A stretch of 64,000 nt of DNA from Nocardiopsis sinuspersici (lineage in GTDB: Bacteria; Actinomycetota; Actinomycetes; Streptosporangiales; Streptosporangiaceae): contig VWVT01000016.1 of the NCBI GenBank assembly GCA_008638415.1, forward strand, positions 62,001-126,000. The letters are read 5' to 3'. Shown here one piece after another: positions 24,185 through 33,341 of the stretch (within the stretch, counting starts at the first letter, position 1; every line of letters begins with the position of its first letter). The notes under the pieces are model-generated. The model saw only the letters and a list, made by a program, of their open reading frames with translations, searched no databases and was not told the origin of the DNA. A program made the translations under genes and the position numbers.

Positions 24185-25114
24185 CTAGCCGGCGATGGCG
24201 AAGGGTCCCACCGACGGGACCGGGACCTTGCTCGCGGCCTCGCGGACGGCGGTGAGCAGGGGCTCGGACGTGGCACCGGCGCGCGAGAGGGCGACGATGT
24301 GCCGCCGGGCGCTCTCGCTCACCCCGCGCACCACGACGTGCGCCGGGTTCAGGCCGGTCCAGGCCAGGCGCGGCATCAGGGCGATGCCCAGGCCCGCCTG
24401 CACCAGGGAGAACACGGCGCTGAAGTCGTCGACGGTGTGCACCACGCGCGGCTGGAAGCCCGCCTGGTGGGCGGCGCCGGACACGCACTCGTGCCAGGCG
24501 GTGCCGGGCGCGGACAGGATCCAGTCCTGGTCGGCGAGGTCCTCGGCCAGGTGGAGGCTGGTGCGGGCGGCCAGGGGGTGCTGGTAGGGCAGGATCGCGT
24601 CGAACATCTCGACCATCACCGGCTCGGTGTGGAAGTCGGGATCGCCGCTGGCGGGCAGGTTCCCGGTGGACATGGTCAGGGCCACGTCCAGGCGGCCCGA
24701 GCGCACCATCTCCGCGCTCTGCTCCGGCTCGGCCTGGACGACCTCGAAGGACCAGCCGGGGTGGCTGGTGCGCAGGCGCGCCAGGGCCGGGGCGATGAGG
24801 TCGCTGATGCCGGTGGAGAAGGAGCCGACGCGGACGACGCCGCGATCTCCCTCGGCGTACTCGGCGAGGTCGGCCGCGGCCCGCTCCATCTCCGCGAAGA
24901 TCACGTGCGCGCGCTTGAGCAGGACCCGCGCGGCGCCGGTGAGCAGGAAGCGCCGGCCGTTGCGTTCGACGAGCGGGACCCCCGCCTCCCGGGCCAGCGC
25001 GGAGAGCTGCTGGGAGACCGCCGACGGGGTGACGTTGAGCGCCTCCGCGGTCGCGGCCACCGTGTGGTGGTGGTCGAGTGCCTGGAGGAGCTGTAGCCGC
25101 CGAACATCGATCAT
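24185..25114 (-). CDS. LysR-family regulator 2
   Basis: This 309-aa regulator has an HTH at residues 17-45 (TVAATAEALNVTPSAVSQQL) and a typical inducer-binding domain. The start ATG 25114 gives the canonical LysR N-terminus MIDVRRLQLLQAL; the open frame continues upstream to 25465 but that extension is not LysR-like. It faces a GNAT gene across 304 bp, which may be its target. The gene is convergent with LysR 1. Confidence 0.92.
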   Translation of the reverse strand: MIDVRRLQLLQALDHHHTVAATAEALNVTPSAVSQQLSALAREAGVPLVERNGRRFLLTGAARVLLKRAHVIFAEMERAAADLAEYAEGDRGVVRVGSFSTGISDLIAPALARLRTSHPGWSFEVVQAEPEQSAEMVRSGRLDVALTMSTGNLPASGDPDFHTEPVMVEMFDAILPYQHPLAARTSLHLAEDLADQDWILSAPGTAWHECVSGAAHQAGFQPRVVHTVDDFSAVFSLVQAGLGIALMPRLAWTGLNPAHVVVRGVSESARRHIVALSRAGATSEPLLTAVREAASKVPVPSVGPFAIAG

Positions 25115-25418
25115 GCCGTCCAATCTATGGCAAGTACGAAAGGGTTTCCGGGCGGTTTCGCTTGTGTTGCACCGTTTTGATGCGTGATTCCGTGCACACC
25201 GTCCGCTGTCCGCGCCGACCTCCGGCCGACCGGCATCCCGCAAAGAAAAAATGATCTTCTTTCCCCGCGGGAATCTCACGCACCTCTTCTCCCTGTGTCG
25301 CGCACGTCCGGGTTGATACCGGCACGTACAGTCGGGTACACAGCTCGACCACGGGCCCCTCCATCGAGGAACCCGGAGGGGACCAGCACCCAATGCTGGT
25401 GAAACGGGGGAGAAGAAC
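25115..25418. other. Divergent regulatory gap between LysR 2 and GNAT
   Basis: These 304 bp are noticeably less GC-rich than the coding DNA, with runs such as CAAAGAAAAAATGATCTTC. TTGATA at about 25313 could be a -35 for the GNAT gene. No clear palindrome was found. Confidence 0.4.
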
Positions 25419-25976
25419 ATGCAAAATTCGCTCATGACCAAACCGCGGCCTTCCGACGTGGGCATCCTCCGCTTCCGCTACCTGGGCGCACATGAACTGG
25501 AGGAGCTCGCGGACCTGTGGGGCGCCCTCCACCAGCAGCACACGGTGACCGCTCCGCACCTGGCGGACATCATCGGCGCCGTGAGCCTGGAGGAGTCCTG
25601 GAGGCGCCGCCGGGCCCAGTACGCCTCCTGGCTCACCGACCCCGACACCATGGCCATCCTCGCCGAGAGCGGCGACGACCTGGCCGGATACGCGATGGTG
25701 ACCGTCCGCGACAACCCGCAGGGCAGCTGGGACCGAGGCGATCGCGTCGCGGTCGTGCAGACCTTCGCCATCGACCCCGAGTACGTCGGGACCGGCGTGG
25801 GCTCCAAGCTGCTGGAGGAGGTGCGCCACCAGCTCGCCTCCATGGGCGTGCGCGAGATCGAGTTCTCCGCGCTGGCCACGGCCTCCGAGGACATCCGCTT
25901 CCTGGAGCAGGAGGGCTTCCGGCCCTTCGTGACCACCATGGTCTGCCGCGTGGACGGCTTCGGCGCCCACGACTAA
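25419..25976 (+). CDS. GNAT-family acetyltransferase
   Basis: This 185-aa acetyltransferase has the acetyl-CoA loop in FAIDPEYVGTGVGSKLL, where the usual R/Q-x-x-G-x-G/A is V-G-T-G-V-G. It is followed by a helix and the conserved beta-bulge strand ending FLEQEGFRPF. ATG 25419 is preceded by a GGGGGAGAAG ribosome site; ATG 25434 is an internal alternative. No signal peptide. Substrate unknown; it could be an antibiotic, polyamine or protein N-terminus. Confidence 0.88.
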   Translation: MQNSLMTKPRPSDVGILRFRYLGAHELEELADLWGALHQQHTVTAPHLADIIGAVSLEESWRRRRAQYASWLTDPDTMAILAESGDDLAGYAMVTVRDNPQGSWDRGDRVAVVQTFAIDPEYVGTGVGSKLLEEVRHQLASMGVREIEFSALATASEDIRFLEQEGFRPFVTTMVCRVDGFGAHD

Positions 25977-26080
25977 CTCGGTGGCCGAAGAGGTGCGCCG
26001 GACCCGCCCGGCGCCCTCCGGCCGGGCTCCCGGCGGCGGTCGGTGAAGCCCCCGGGCACACCGGCGGTCGGCGTGGACCA

Positions 26081-26113
26081 GCCCCCGTACCTTCTCCTGT
26101 CAGGTACGGGGGC
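26081..26113 (+). terminator. Hairpin terminator downstream of the GNAT gene
   Basis: Perfect 12-bp arms GCCCCCGTACCT (26081-26092) and AGGTACGGGGGC (26102-26113) with a 9-nt loop. Confidence 0.65.
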
Positions 26114-26238
26114 GCCGCGCGCGGGGCCCGCCGACGGCCGCGCCCTCCCGGCGCCCCTTGAAGCCTCCCCGCTCCGCGGCGGCCCGGGGAGGCGACACAC
26201 CCCCGCACCGGAGCGGGCGAACCGCTACGCTCACCCCC

Positions 26239-27468
26239 GTGGCCTCCTCCGACTCCAACACCTGCAACTTCCCCGGCTGCGACCGGCCGGTGCCCCGTAT
26301 GTCCTCCCCCGGTCGCCCGCCCCAGTACTGCGACCTGCCCGAACACACCCGGTGGCGGGCCTGGAAGGAACGCCAGCGCCAGACCCAGGAGGCCGAGCGC
26401 CAGGAGGAGCAGGCCCGGGCCGCCCAGGAGGACGCGGCCGCGCCCGCCCCCGTCCCCGGCGCGGAACCCGTCACCGCCGCGCGGCTGCGCGCCGACGACC
26501 TGCTGACCCGTTTCGCGGTCCAGAGCGAGCAGTTGACCGCCACCCTCCAGGCCGCCACCGAGGCGTTCTCCACCATGACCGACCCGGCCGCGGCCGAGGC
26601 GCAGGTGGAGGCGGCCCGTCTGGCCGGGGCCCGGCACGCCGCCGAGGCCGACAGCGCCCGGCTGGAGGCGGAGAACCGCCGCCGCGAGGCCGAACGCGCC
26701 CTGCGCGCAGCCGAGGACGCCGCCGCCTCGGCCGTGGCCGCCACCCAGGAGGCCGAGCGCATGGCCGAGGAGGCCATGGCCGTACGGGAGGCAGCCCAGG
26801 CCGAGCGCGACCGCCAGCGGGCGCTGGCCCGGGAGGCGTGGACCGAGCGCGACGCCGCCGTCGCCGAGGCCAACGCCGGCCTGGCCGCCGCCGAGCGCCG
26901 GATCGCCGAGCAGTCCGCCCGGGCCCGCGAGGAGCTGGAGCACGAGCGCGCCGAGGCCGCCCGGCGCCTACAGCACGCCCGGGCCGAGGCCGAGGGGCTG
27001 CGCGCCGAGACGGCCGAGCACGTCCGCCGGCGTGACGAGGCCGTCCTGGCCGCCGAGAGCGCCCGCGCCCGGGCCGAGCGCGCCGAGGAGCAGGCCCGCC
27101 AGTCCGCCCGGACCCTGGCCGCCGAGCGCGAGCGGCTGGACGCCGAGCTGGAGCGGTCCCGTGAGCGCCTGGAGTCGGACCGGGCCGCAGCCGCCGCCGA
27201 GCGCGAGCGCCTCACCACCGAGATCGAACGCCTGCACACCGAGCGCGAGCGTCTGACCGGAGAGCTCGACTCCCAGCGCCGGAACGCCGAGATCACCCTG
27301 GCCGAGTCCCGGGAGGCCGCCGCGGCCCGCCTGGCCCTGGCCGAGGAGGCGCGCGACCGGGCACTGGAACGCGCCGAGAGCGCCGAGCTGCGCGTGGAGG
27401 AGGCGAAGGCCCGCGCCGAACGGGCCGGGAGGGCCGGGGCAGGCGACCGAACCGCCACGGAGGCGTGA
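26239..27468 (+). CDS. Zinc-knuckle plus long coiled-coil protein
   Basis: This 409-aa protein begins with a Cys-rich knuckle: Cys8 and Cys13 in CNFPGC, then Cys and His in YCDLPEH followed by RWRAWKERQRQ, an arrangement seen in actinobacterial putative DNA- or protein-binding modules. From about residue 95 to 400 it is an almost unbroken Ala/Glu/Arg coiled coil. GTG 26239 is chosen because TACGCT at 26226-26231 forms a -10 box 8 nt upstream, predicting a leaderless mRNA. Related architecture occurs in cytoskeletal and chromosome-organising proteins (FilP/Scy-like), but no homology is claimed. A four-base-rich Ala/Glu repeat pattern may inflate similarity searches. Confidence 0.82.
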   Translation: MASSDSNTCNFPGCDRPVPRMSSPGRPPQYCDLPEHTRWRAWKERQRQTQEAERQEEQARAAQEDAAAPAPVPGAEPVTAARLRADDLLTRFAVQSEQLTATLQAATEAFSTMTDPAAAEAQVEAARLAGARHAAEADSARLEAENRRREAERALRAAEDAAASAVAATQEAERMAEEAMAVREAAQAERDRQRALAREAWTERDAAVAEANAGLAAAERRIAEQSARAREELEHERAEAARRLQHARAEAEGLRAETAEHVRRRDEAVLAAESARARAERAEEQARQSARTLAAERERLDAELERSRERLESDRAAAAAERERLTTEIERLHTERERLTGELDSQRRNAEITLAESREAAAARLALAEEARDRALERAESAELRVEEAKARAERAGRAGAGDRTATEA

Positions 27469-27535
27469 CGCGCCTCTCCCCCCGCGTCCAGCAAGTCACC
27501 TAAGTACCGGTTCGTCCCGGTCTAGGATGGGAACC

Positions 27536-29641
27536 GTGCGAGATCTGGGAACCACTGGAGACACCGGGCCGATGGACCTGGACGGTTCCCCCGGCGAAGG
27601 ACACGAACGCGCCGAGGTGGGCGCGCGCCCCCGGCCCAGGGTCGACCTCAAGGCTTTGTTCGGCCTACAGTCCGGAACCTGGGCGTGGACCACCGCGGTC
27701 AAGGCCGCCGTGTCCATGTCGCTCTCCTTCGCCCTGGCGGCGCTGCTGTTCGGCCCCGAGGTCGGCACGCTGGCCGCCCTGGGCTCCATGACGGTCCTGT
27801 ACGAGAAGAAGACGCCCTACGTCTACCGCTCGGCCGCCCTGGCCCTGGTCGGCCTGGGCTTCGTGGCCAGCGTCGCCTTCGGCTCCCTCGCCGCGGCCCT
27901 GGCCCCCTGGGCCCCCGTGGTCTCCATCGGGCTGACCGCCGGGATCGCCACATGGGTGTGCGCCGCCTGGCGGGTGGACAAGCCCGGCGCCCTGTTCTTC
28001 GTGCTGGTCGGCGCGATCTCCACCATCGCCCCCGGAGGGCTGGCCGACGTCCCCCTCCACGCCCTGGTGGCCGCCTTCGGCGCGGCCGTCGGCTGGTCGG
28101 TGTCGATGTCCGGAGCGCCCGTGCGCGCCCGCCACCCCGAGTACCGCGCCGTGGCCGGGGCCTACCGCCAGCTCGCGTCCCTGCTGCGCTCCGTGGGCAC
28201 CCCCGACGTGGACCACGCCCAGCACGAGGCCTCGGTGGCGGTGGCCGAGGCCTGGCGGATCGTCCTGCTGGCACAGACCCGCGGCTACCGCACCACCCCC
28301 GAGGCGGCCCGGCTGCGCTCCCTGCTGCGCTGGGTCTCCGACATACACCTGGCCACCACCCAGGTGTGCATGGCCCGCCCCAAGCCGCTGCCGGAGAAGG
28401 CCGCCGACTTCGCCGAGCGCATGGCGAGGGCCGTGGCCGACCCGGCCCTCGCGCCCGCTCCCGAGGAGCTGGACGAGCTGCGCCGGGGCCTGCGCCCCCG
28501 CTCCCTGGAGTCCCGGCTCTACGGCCTGCTGGCCCGGGCCGCCCAGTCAGCGCGCCGTGCCTCCCACGAGGACGACGAGCAGGCGGACACCCTGCACGAC
28601 GAGCGCTACCCGGCGCTGTGGGACTCGCTGCGCTCCAGCCTGGGCTCGGACTCGCTGGTACGCCCCACCGCGCTGCGCATGTGGATCACGGTGACGGCGG
28701 CGGGCGCGTTCAGCCTGCTCATGGGGCTGGACCACTACTACTGGGTGGGGATCACCACGACCGCCGTCCTCCAGGCGGGCAACGTGGTGCTGACCATGAA
28801 CCGCTCCGTGCAGCGGTCGCTCGGCACCATGGTGGGCGTGTTCGTCGGCGCCGCGCTGATCGCGACGCACCCGCCGCTGCCCCTGGTCATCGTGCTCGCC
28901 GGGGTCTTCCAGGGCCTCACCCAGCTGGTGGTGGGCCGCAACTTCTTCTACGCCTCGGTACTGGTGACGCCGATGGCGCTGCTGCTGGCCGGCACCGCCG
29001 CCCCCGACCCCATCACCGACCTCGCCGGATCGCGCATCATCGACACCGTGGTGGGCTCGGCGTTCGGCCTGCTGGGCTCGCTGCTGCTGTGGCGCAAGGC
29101 GTCGGCGACCCGCCTGCCCCAGGCCATCACGAGCGTGCTGAGGATCGCGCGCGAGTGCACCGCGGCGGTCCTGGACCAGGACGTGGAGGTCGGTCCGGAG
29201 CATCGCTACCGGCTGCGCCGGGACATGCGGGCGGCCCTGGTCAACCTTCGCGGGGTCTACGACAGCGCGATCGGGGACGTGCCGCGCGCGTCCTCCACCC
29301 TGCCGCTGTGGCCGGTGGTGGTGGCCACCCAGCGCACCGGTTACCTGGCGCTGGCGGCGCTGGCGCGGGACAAGCCCGAACCGGCGGGCGTCATCACCCT
29401 GCAGCGGGTGGACCTGGCCTTCCGGGAGCTGATCACCTCGATGGAGGAGAGGCGCACCCCGCGCATGGGCGCCGTGCCCCGGCTGCCCGCCTACCCGCGG
29501 CTCAACATGGAGCTGCGGGCGCTGTCCAACGCGATGACCAGCGCGGTCGCCCAGGACGAGCGCGCGGCCCTCCAGGAGGCCGAGCGCCGGGCCCAGCGCG
29601 AGCGGCGCCGGGCCCAGAAGGACGTGGACGCCGACCTCTGA
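27536..29641 (+). CDS. FUSC-family integral membrane protein
   Basis: This 701-aa protein has two clusters of hydrophobic helices (about 45-180 and 380-530) separated and followed by long cytoplasmic helical regions, the layout of the aromatic-acid exporter/FUSC family (YccS/AaeB-like). The core motif DHYYWVGITTTAVLQ and the RSVQRSLGTMVGV loop match the second FUSC domain. Start GTG 27536 is supported by the TAGGATG -10 at 27523-27528, giving a leaderless transcript; ATG 27527 overlaps the -10 box and is less likely. Function: probable efflux of aromatic or lipid-like compounds. Confidence 0.85.
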   Translation: MRDLGTTGDTGPMDLDGSPGEGHERAEVGARPRPRVDLKALFGLQSGTWAWTTAVKAAVSMSLSFALAALLFGPEVGTLAALGSMTVLYEKKTPYVYRSAALALVGLGFVASVAFGSLAAALAPWAPVVSIGLTAGIATWVCAAWRVDKPGALFFVLVGAISTIAPGGLADVPLHALVAAFGAAVGWSVSMSGAPVRARHPEYRAVAGAYRQLASLLRSVGTPDVDHAQHEASVAVAEAWRIVLLAQTRGYRTTPEAARLRSLLRWVSDIHLATTQVCMARPKPLPEKAADFAERMARAVADPALAPAPEELDELRRGLRPRSLESRLYGLLARAAQSARRASHEDDEQADTLHDERYPALWDSLRSSLGSDSLVRPTALRMWITVTAAGAFSLLMGLDHYYWVGITTTAVLQAGNVVLTMNRSVQRSLGTMVGVFVGAALIATHPPLPLVIVLAGVFQGLTQLVVGRNFFYASVLVTPMALLLAGTAAPDPITDLAGSRIIDTVVGSAFGLLGSLLLWRKASATRLPQAITSVLRIARECTAAVLDQDVEVGPEHRYRLRRDMRAALVNLRGVYDSAIGDVPRASSTLPLWPVVVATQRTGYLALAALARDKPEPAGVITLQRVDLAFRELITSMEERRTPRMGAVPRLPAYPRLNMELRALSNAMTSAVAQDERAALQEAERRAQRERRRAQKDVDADL

Positions 29642-29663
29642 TCCCGGGGGCCGGGTCCCGTGC

Positions 29664-30317
29664 TCAGTCGGCGAGGGCGAAGGCGCGTACGGGGAAGGCG
29701 GCCATCCCGCGGACCTTGGCGGGCACCGCGAAGAAGGTGAAACCGCTCTCGGGCAGTTGGTCGAGCAGGCACAGGTGCGAGACGACGGGGATCCCGGCGG
29801 CCAGCAGGACGGCCAGCGCGGGACGGGCGCCCTCGGCGGCGGAGGAGGTGTCGTCCACCCCGACCGAGTCGATGCCCACCAGGGTGGCGCCGCCGTCGAC
29901 GAGCGCCTTGGCGGCCGCCTCGGTCAGGTACGGGTGCTCGGGACGGCCGTAGGCCTCGGTCCGCCAGTGCCGGTCCCAGCCGGTGCGCACCAGTACGGCG
30001 TGTCCGCGCACGTCCAGGCCGGAGAAGGCCTCCGGGCCGATCGGGGCGGAGGAGGTGGCGGTGACGACCGTTCCGGGCAGGTCGGCCACACGGGCCAGGT
30101 CCAGGTCGGCGAGGTCGGCTCCGTCCCGGTAGCGGTGGGCGGGCATCTCCACGTAGGTGCCGGTGGCGCCGACCATCGTCACGCGCCCCGTGCTGGCTTC
30201 GCCGCCGGGTGCGGCGGCGGGGACGGAGGTGCTCTCCTCCACGGCCGGCTCCGGCAGGCCTGGGAGGGTGGTCATCCCGTCGGTGATCTGATGGCTGACG
30301 TCGACCAGTTTCGGCAT
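29664..30317 (-). CDS. Cyclase-family (kynurenine formamidase-like) protein, eroded metal site
   Basis: This 217-aa cyclase-fold protein starts MPKLVDVSHQITDGMTT, the conserved beginning of the family. The metal-binding HxGTHxDxPxH motif of active kynurenine formamidases is replaced here by GATGTYVEMPAH, so only the last His and an Asp-to-Glu change remain. The later histidine/glutamate region is also atypical. It may bind metal differently, have lost hydrolase activity, or act on another substrate. Start ATG 30317 fits the family N-terminus better than upstream codons. Nothing in the neighbourhood indicates tryptophan catabolism. Confidence 0.78.
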   Translation of the reverse strand: MPKLVDVSHQITDGMTTLPGLPEPAVEESTSVPAAAPGGEASTGRVTMVGATGTYVEMPAHRYRDGADLADLDLARVADLPGTVVTATSSAPIGPEAFSGLDVRGHAVLVRTGWDRHWRTEAYGRPEHPYLTEAAAKALVDGGATLVGIDSVGVDDTSSAAEGARPALAVLLAAGIPVVSHLCLLDQLPESGFTFFAVPAKVRGMAAFPVRAFALAD

Positions 30318-30595
30318 GGTTGTTCTTCCTCGCTTCACGAGCGCGTCGGGAACGACCCCTGACCTGCACCAGAGGTCTAGACCATGAGCCTAGCGCCTGT
30401 GGCCCGCACCACGGCAGTGTTCTTCCCAACGGATCCGGGCGGCCGTCCACGCCCCCTCGCCCACGTTCCGCACCGCCCGGCAGCGATAAGCTCGGAGAAC
30501 ACGGACCACGGAGCCCTCCACACCCTCCGGCGCACGGGAGCCCTCCGCCGTCCGCCCCCGCACGGACCCCGCCATTCACCGAGAAGAGCCGACCA

Positions 30596-31279
30596 GTGTC
30601 ACTGTACGGAGCCGCCAAGACCGTCATCGCGCCCGCCACCCGCGTGGTGTGGCCCCAGCGCGTGGAGGGCGTGCACAACGTCCCGCGCAGCGGCCCGCTC
30701 ATCCTGGCCGTCAACCACCTGGCGCTGATCGATCCGCTCTTCGTCGGCGTGGCCTGTCCCCGGCCGGTGCGCTTCATCGCCAAGCAGGAGCTCTTCGACG
30801 AGGGGACCCTGCCCCGGCGCCTGTTCGCCCGCGCCCTGCGGGCCATCGGCCAGCTTTCGGTGGACCGGCGTCCGGGCCAGAGCGCCCAGGAGGCCATGGA
30901 CAGCAGCCTGAAGGTGCTGGAGAGCGGCGAGGTGTTCGGGATCTTCCCCGAGGGCACGCGCTCGCCCGACGGCCGCCTCTACCGCGGCCAGACCGGACTG
31001 GCCTGGCTCGCGCTGACCACGGGCGCCCCGGTGGTGCCGGTGGCGCTGGCCGGAACCGGGCGCATCCTGCCGCCCGGCGGGAGGGTGCCCTCCCTCAACC
31101 GTGTGGGCGTGCGCTTCGGCGAGGCGGTGGACCTGTCGCCGTGGCGGGGCCAGGCCCACAGGGCGCGTCCGCGCCGTGAGGCCACCGACGCCATCATGGA
31201 CGCCATCGCCAAGCTGTCCGGCCAGGAGCAGGTGCCCCGGTTCGCCGCGACGGTCAAGGCCGAGCTCGACCAGCGGTAA
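30596..31279 (+). CDS. plsC: 1-acyl-sn-glycerol-3-phosphate acyltransferase (PlsC-like)
   Basis: This 227-aa membrane-associated enzyme transfers a fatty acyl group to lysophosphatidic acid. The catalytic NHxxxxD is at residues 40-46 (His41, Asp46) and the substrate-binding FPEGTR at 117-122. GTG 30596 has GAGAAG upstream and gives the usual short N-terminus; longer frames are not supported. It stands alone between the cyclase-like gene and fprA. Confidence 0.92.
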   Translation: MSLYGAAKTVIAPATRVVWPQRVEGVHNVPRSGPLILAVNHLALIDPLFVGVACPRPVRFIAKQELFDEGTLPRRLFARALRAIGQLSVDRRPGQSAQEAMDSSLKVLESGEVFGIFPEGTRSPDGRLYRGQTGLAWLALTTGAPVVPVALAGTGRILPPGGRVPSLNRVGVRFGEAVDLSPWRGQAHRARPRREATDAIMDAIAKLSGQEQVPRFAATVKAELDQR

Positions 31280-31598
31280 CGTCTCACGGGTGTGGAGGCC
31301 GGGCACCCCCGCTCCCACCCGGTGACTTTCCCCACAGCCCGCGGGGAACTCATGTGCCGGTGACGCGGCGTTGACTCCTGTTTGGGGGCTCCCAACGGGC
31401 GCCCCACGGGAACCCGGGCCCGTTCCCGCCTGGGACGATCGCTCCCGGATCCCCAGGAGCACTCCGGCAACCCCCTGGCAGCAGGGACGGAATTCTCTAC
31501 CTTTATAGTAGGTTTTCCCGGTGCCGACACCGGATACATTAGGCAAGCCTTACCTTTTGATGGCGTCCGACTCTGGCGCGAAGACTTGGAGCTGTGCG
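31280..31598. other. Regulatory gap upstream of fprA
   Basis: These 319 bp hold the iron box, a small hairpin CCGGTG-CCGA-CACCGG (about 31517-31532) and TATAGT at 31505-31510. No ORF is supported. Confidence 0.5.
31539..31557. promoter_or_regulatory. Iron box (IdeR/DmdR site) upstream of fprA
   Basis: TTAGGCAAGCCTTACCTTT matches the 19-bp actinobacterial iron box TTAGGTTAGSCTAACCTAA at 14 of 19 positions, 42 bp before the fprA start. It predicts iron repression of the flavin reductase. Confidence 0.75.
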
Positions 31599-32963
31599 AT
31601 GACGCGACCACTGCGAGTGGGAATCGTGGGTGCGGGCCCCGCGGGGATTTACGCCGCGGACCTGCTCACCAAGGACGAGACCCTGTCCGCGTGCGGCACG
31701 TCCGTCAGCATCGACATCCTCGACAAGCTGCCCTCCCCCTACGGGCTGGTCCGCTACGGCGTCGCCCCGGACCACCCCCGGATCAAGCAGATCCAGGGAG
31801 CGCTGCACAAGATCCTGGACAAGCCGGAGATCACCTTCTACGGCAACGTCGAGTACGGCGTGGACCTCAAGCTGGAGGACCTGCGCCACCACTACGACGC
31901 GGTCGTCTTCGCCACCGGCAGCGACCGCGACCGGCCCCTGGACATCCCGGGCGTCGACCTGCCCGGCAGCCACGGCGCCGCCGACTTCGTCTTCTGGTAC
32001 GACTCCCACCCCGACGTCCCGCCGTCCTGGCACGTCGAGGGCACCAGCGTCGCCGTGATCGGCGCGGGCAACGTCGCCGTCGACGTGGCCCGCATCCTCG
32101 CCAAGAGCGCGGACGACCTGGCCGACACCGACATCACCGACAACGTGTACGAGAGCCTGCGCGCCAAGCAGATCACCGACGTGCACGTCTTCGCCCGCCG
32201 TGGCATCGCCCAGTGCAAGGCCACCCCGATGGAGCTGCGCGAGCTGGACAAGCAGCCGGGCGTCGAGGTCATCGTCTACCCCGAGGACTTCGACATGGAC
32301 GAGGGCAGCCTGCGGGCCTGCGAGGAGTCCAACCAGGTCAAGACCAACGTCAAGGTCCTGCAGAACTGGGCGATCCGCGACGAGCGCGGCGACGAGCGCC
32401 GCCTGCACCTGCACTTCCTGCACAGCCCGGTGGCCGTGCTCGGCGAGGACCGGGTCACGGGCCTTCGGACCGAGCGCATGGAGCTGGCCGGCGACGGCAA
32501 CGTCAGGGGAACCGGCGAGTACGTCGACCACGAGGTACAGGCCGTCTACCGCGCCATCGGCTACCTGGGATCGCCCCTGGTCGACCTGCCCTTCGACGAG
32601 GAGCGCGGCGTCGTCCCCAACGCCGGGGGCCGGGTCCTGGACCTGGACGAGAACCCGATCGACGGCGTGTACGCCACGGGGTGGATCAAGCGCGGCCCCG
32701 TCGGCCTCATCGGCCACACCAAGGGGGACGCCCTGGAGACGGTCACCAACCTCGTGGCCGACCGCGCGTCCCTCACCCCGGCCGTCGAGCCCGAGTCCGC
32801 CGCCTTCCGCGCCCTGCTGGAGGAGCGCGGGGTGCGCTACACCACGTGGGAGGGCTGGCAGCGGATCGAGGCCAGGGAGGCGGAGCTGGGCGCCGAGCGC
32901 GGACGCAAGCGCCTGAAGCTGCTCTCCCGTGAGGAACAGACCAGCGTCGCACGCCAGGAGTAG
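31599..32963 (+). CDS. fprA: FprA-type NADPH-ferredoxin reductase
   Basis: This 454-aa flavoprotein transfers electrons from NADPH to ferredoxin. The FAD motif GAGPAG is at residues 11-16; the NADP motif GAGNVAVDVAR lies near 170; RRG and the C-terminal GWIKRGPVGLIGH region complete the adrenodoxin-reductase signature. Start ATG 31599 has GGAG at 31588-31591. The iron box just upstream suggests it serves iron metabolism, for example reductive release of iron from siderophores or iron-sulfur assembly, although FprA homologues also serve P450s. Confidence 0.94.
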   Translation: MTRPLRVGIVGAGPAGIYAADLLTKDETLSACGTSVSIDILDKLPSPYGLVRYGVAPDHPRIKQIQGALHKILDKPEITFYGNVEYGVDLKLEDLRHHYDAVVFATGSDRDRPLDIPGVDLPGSHGAADFVFWYDSHPDVPPSWHVEGTSVAVIGAGNVAVDVARILAKSADDLADTDITDNVYESLRAKQITDVHVFARRGIAQCKATPMELRELDKQPGVEVIVYPEDFDMDEGSLRACEESNQVKTNVKVLQNWAIRDERGDERRLHLHFLHSPVAVLGEDRVTGLRTERMELAGDGNVRGTGEYVDHEVQAVYRAIGYLGSPLVDLPFDEERGVVPNAGGRVLDLDENPIDGVYATGWIKRGPVGLIGHTKGDALETVTNLVADRASLTPAVEPESAAFRALLEERGVRYTTWEGWQRIEAREAELGAERGRKRLKLLSREEQTSVARQE

Positions 32964-33341
32964 TCTCCGGCGCGCGGGCTTCCCGGCCGGTCCCGCGCCC
33001 CTCTGCGGGACCGGCCACCACATTCCCGTCCCACCCCGTTTCCTCCGTGAGATTGCGCATGCGCCTCATCCCCGGGTGGGGGAACAACGGCTCCGCCCGA
33101 TGGGTTAGAGTCACTGTTGGTCGGTGTGGTAGCAAGTGTCCCCCGGGCCTCACCTATAGCCTTCGCGGAATACCGCGTACGGCCCCGCCCCCGGGTGGGT
33201 GACCGTACGGTCAGGAGCCCCGTTGTGCCTCGCGCCGAGAGGCGACCGCCATGCCGACCCTCATCCTCGTGCCCCGCTCCCACCGAGGTGGGAGCGGGGC
33301 ATCGTGGTATCTCCAGCAAACGCAGCGAAGGACGGTCAGGC
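32964..33341. other. Intergenic leader region before the PBP gene
   Basis: These 378 bp hold no gene. They contain a TAGAGT -10-like box at 33106-33111 and a highly structured leader, annotated separately. Confidence 0.5.
33119..33301 (+). ncRNA. Structured leader RNA, candidate cis-regulator of the PBP gene
   Basis: A long-range stem pairs 33119-33129 (GGTCGGTGTGG) with 33249-33259 (CCATGCCGACC) in 11 consecutive pairs, two of them G-U. Inside are a 5-bp hairpin (33164-33177), which overlaps by two bases a hairpin with arms 33176-33182/33203-33209. After the closing stem comes a 15-bp perfect hairpin (arms 33270-33284 and 33287-33301) that looks like a terminator or expression platform. The PBP start follows 40 nt later. 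I checked for cobalamin, TPP, glycine, SAM, M-box and c-di-AMP riboswitch signatures and found none. Confidence 0.5.

Noticed and set aside
33119..33259. 6C RNA or c-di-AMP riboswitch
   Set aside because: C-rich loops are only five bases and not placed in two matching hairpins; no ydaO core motifs found.
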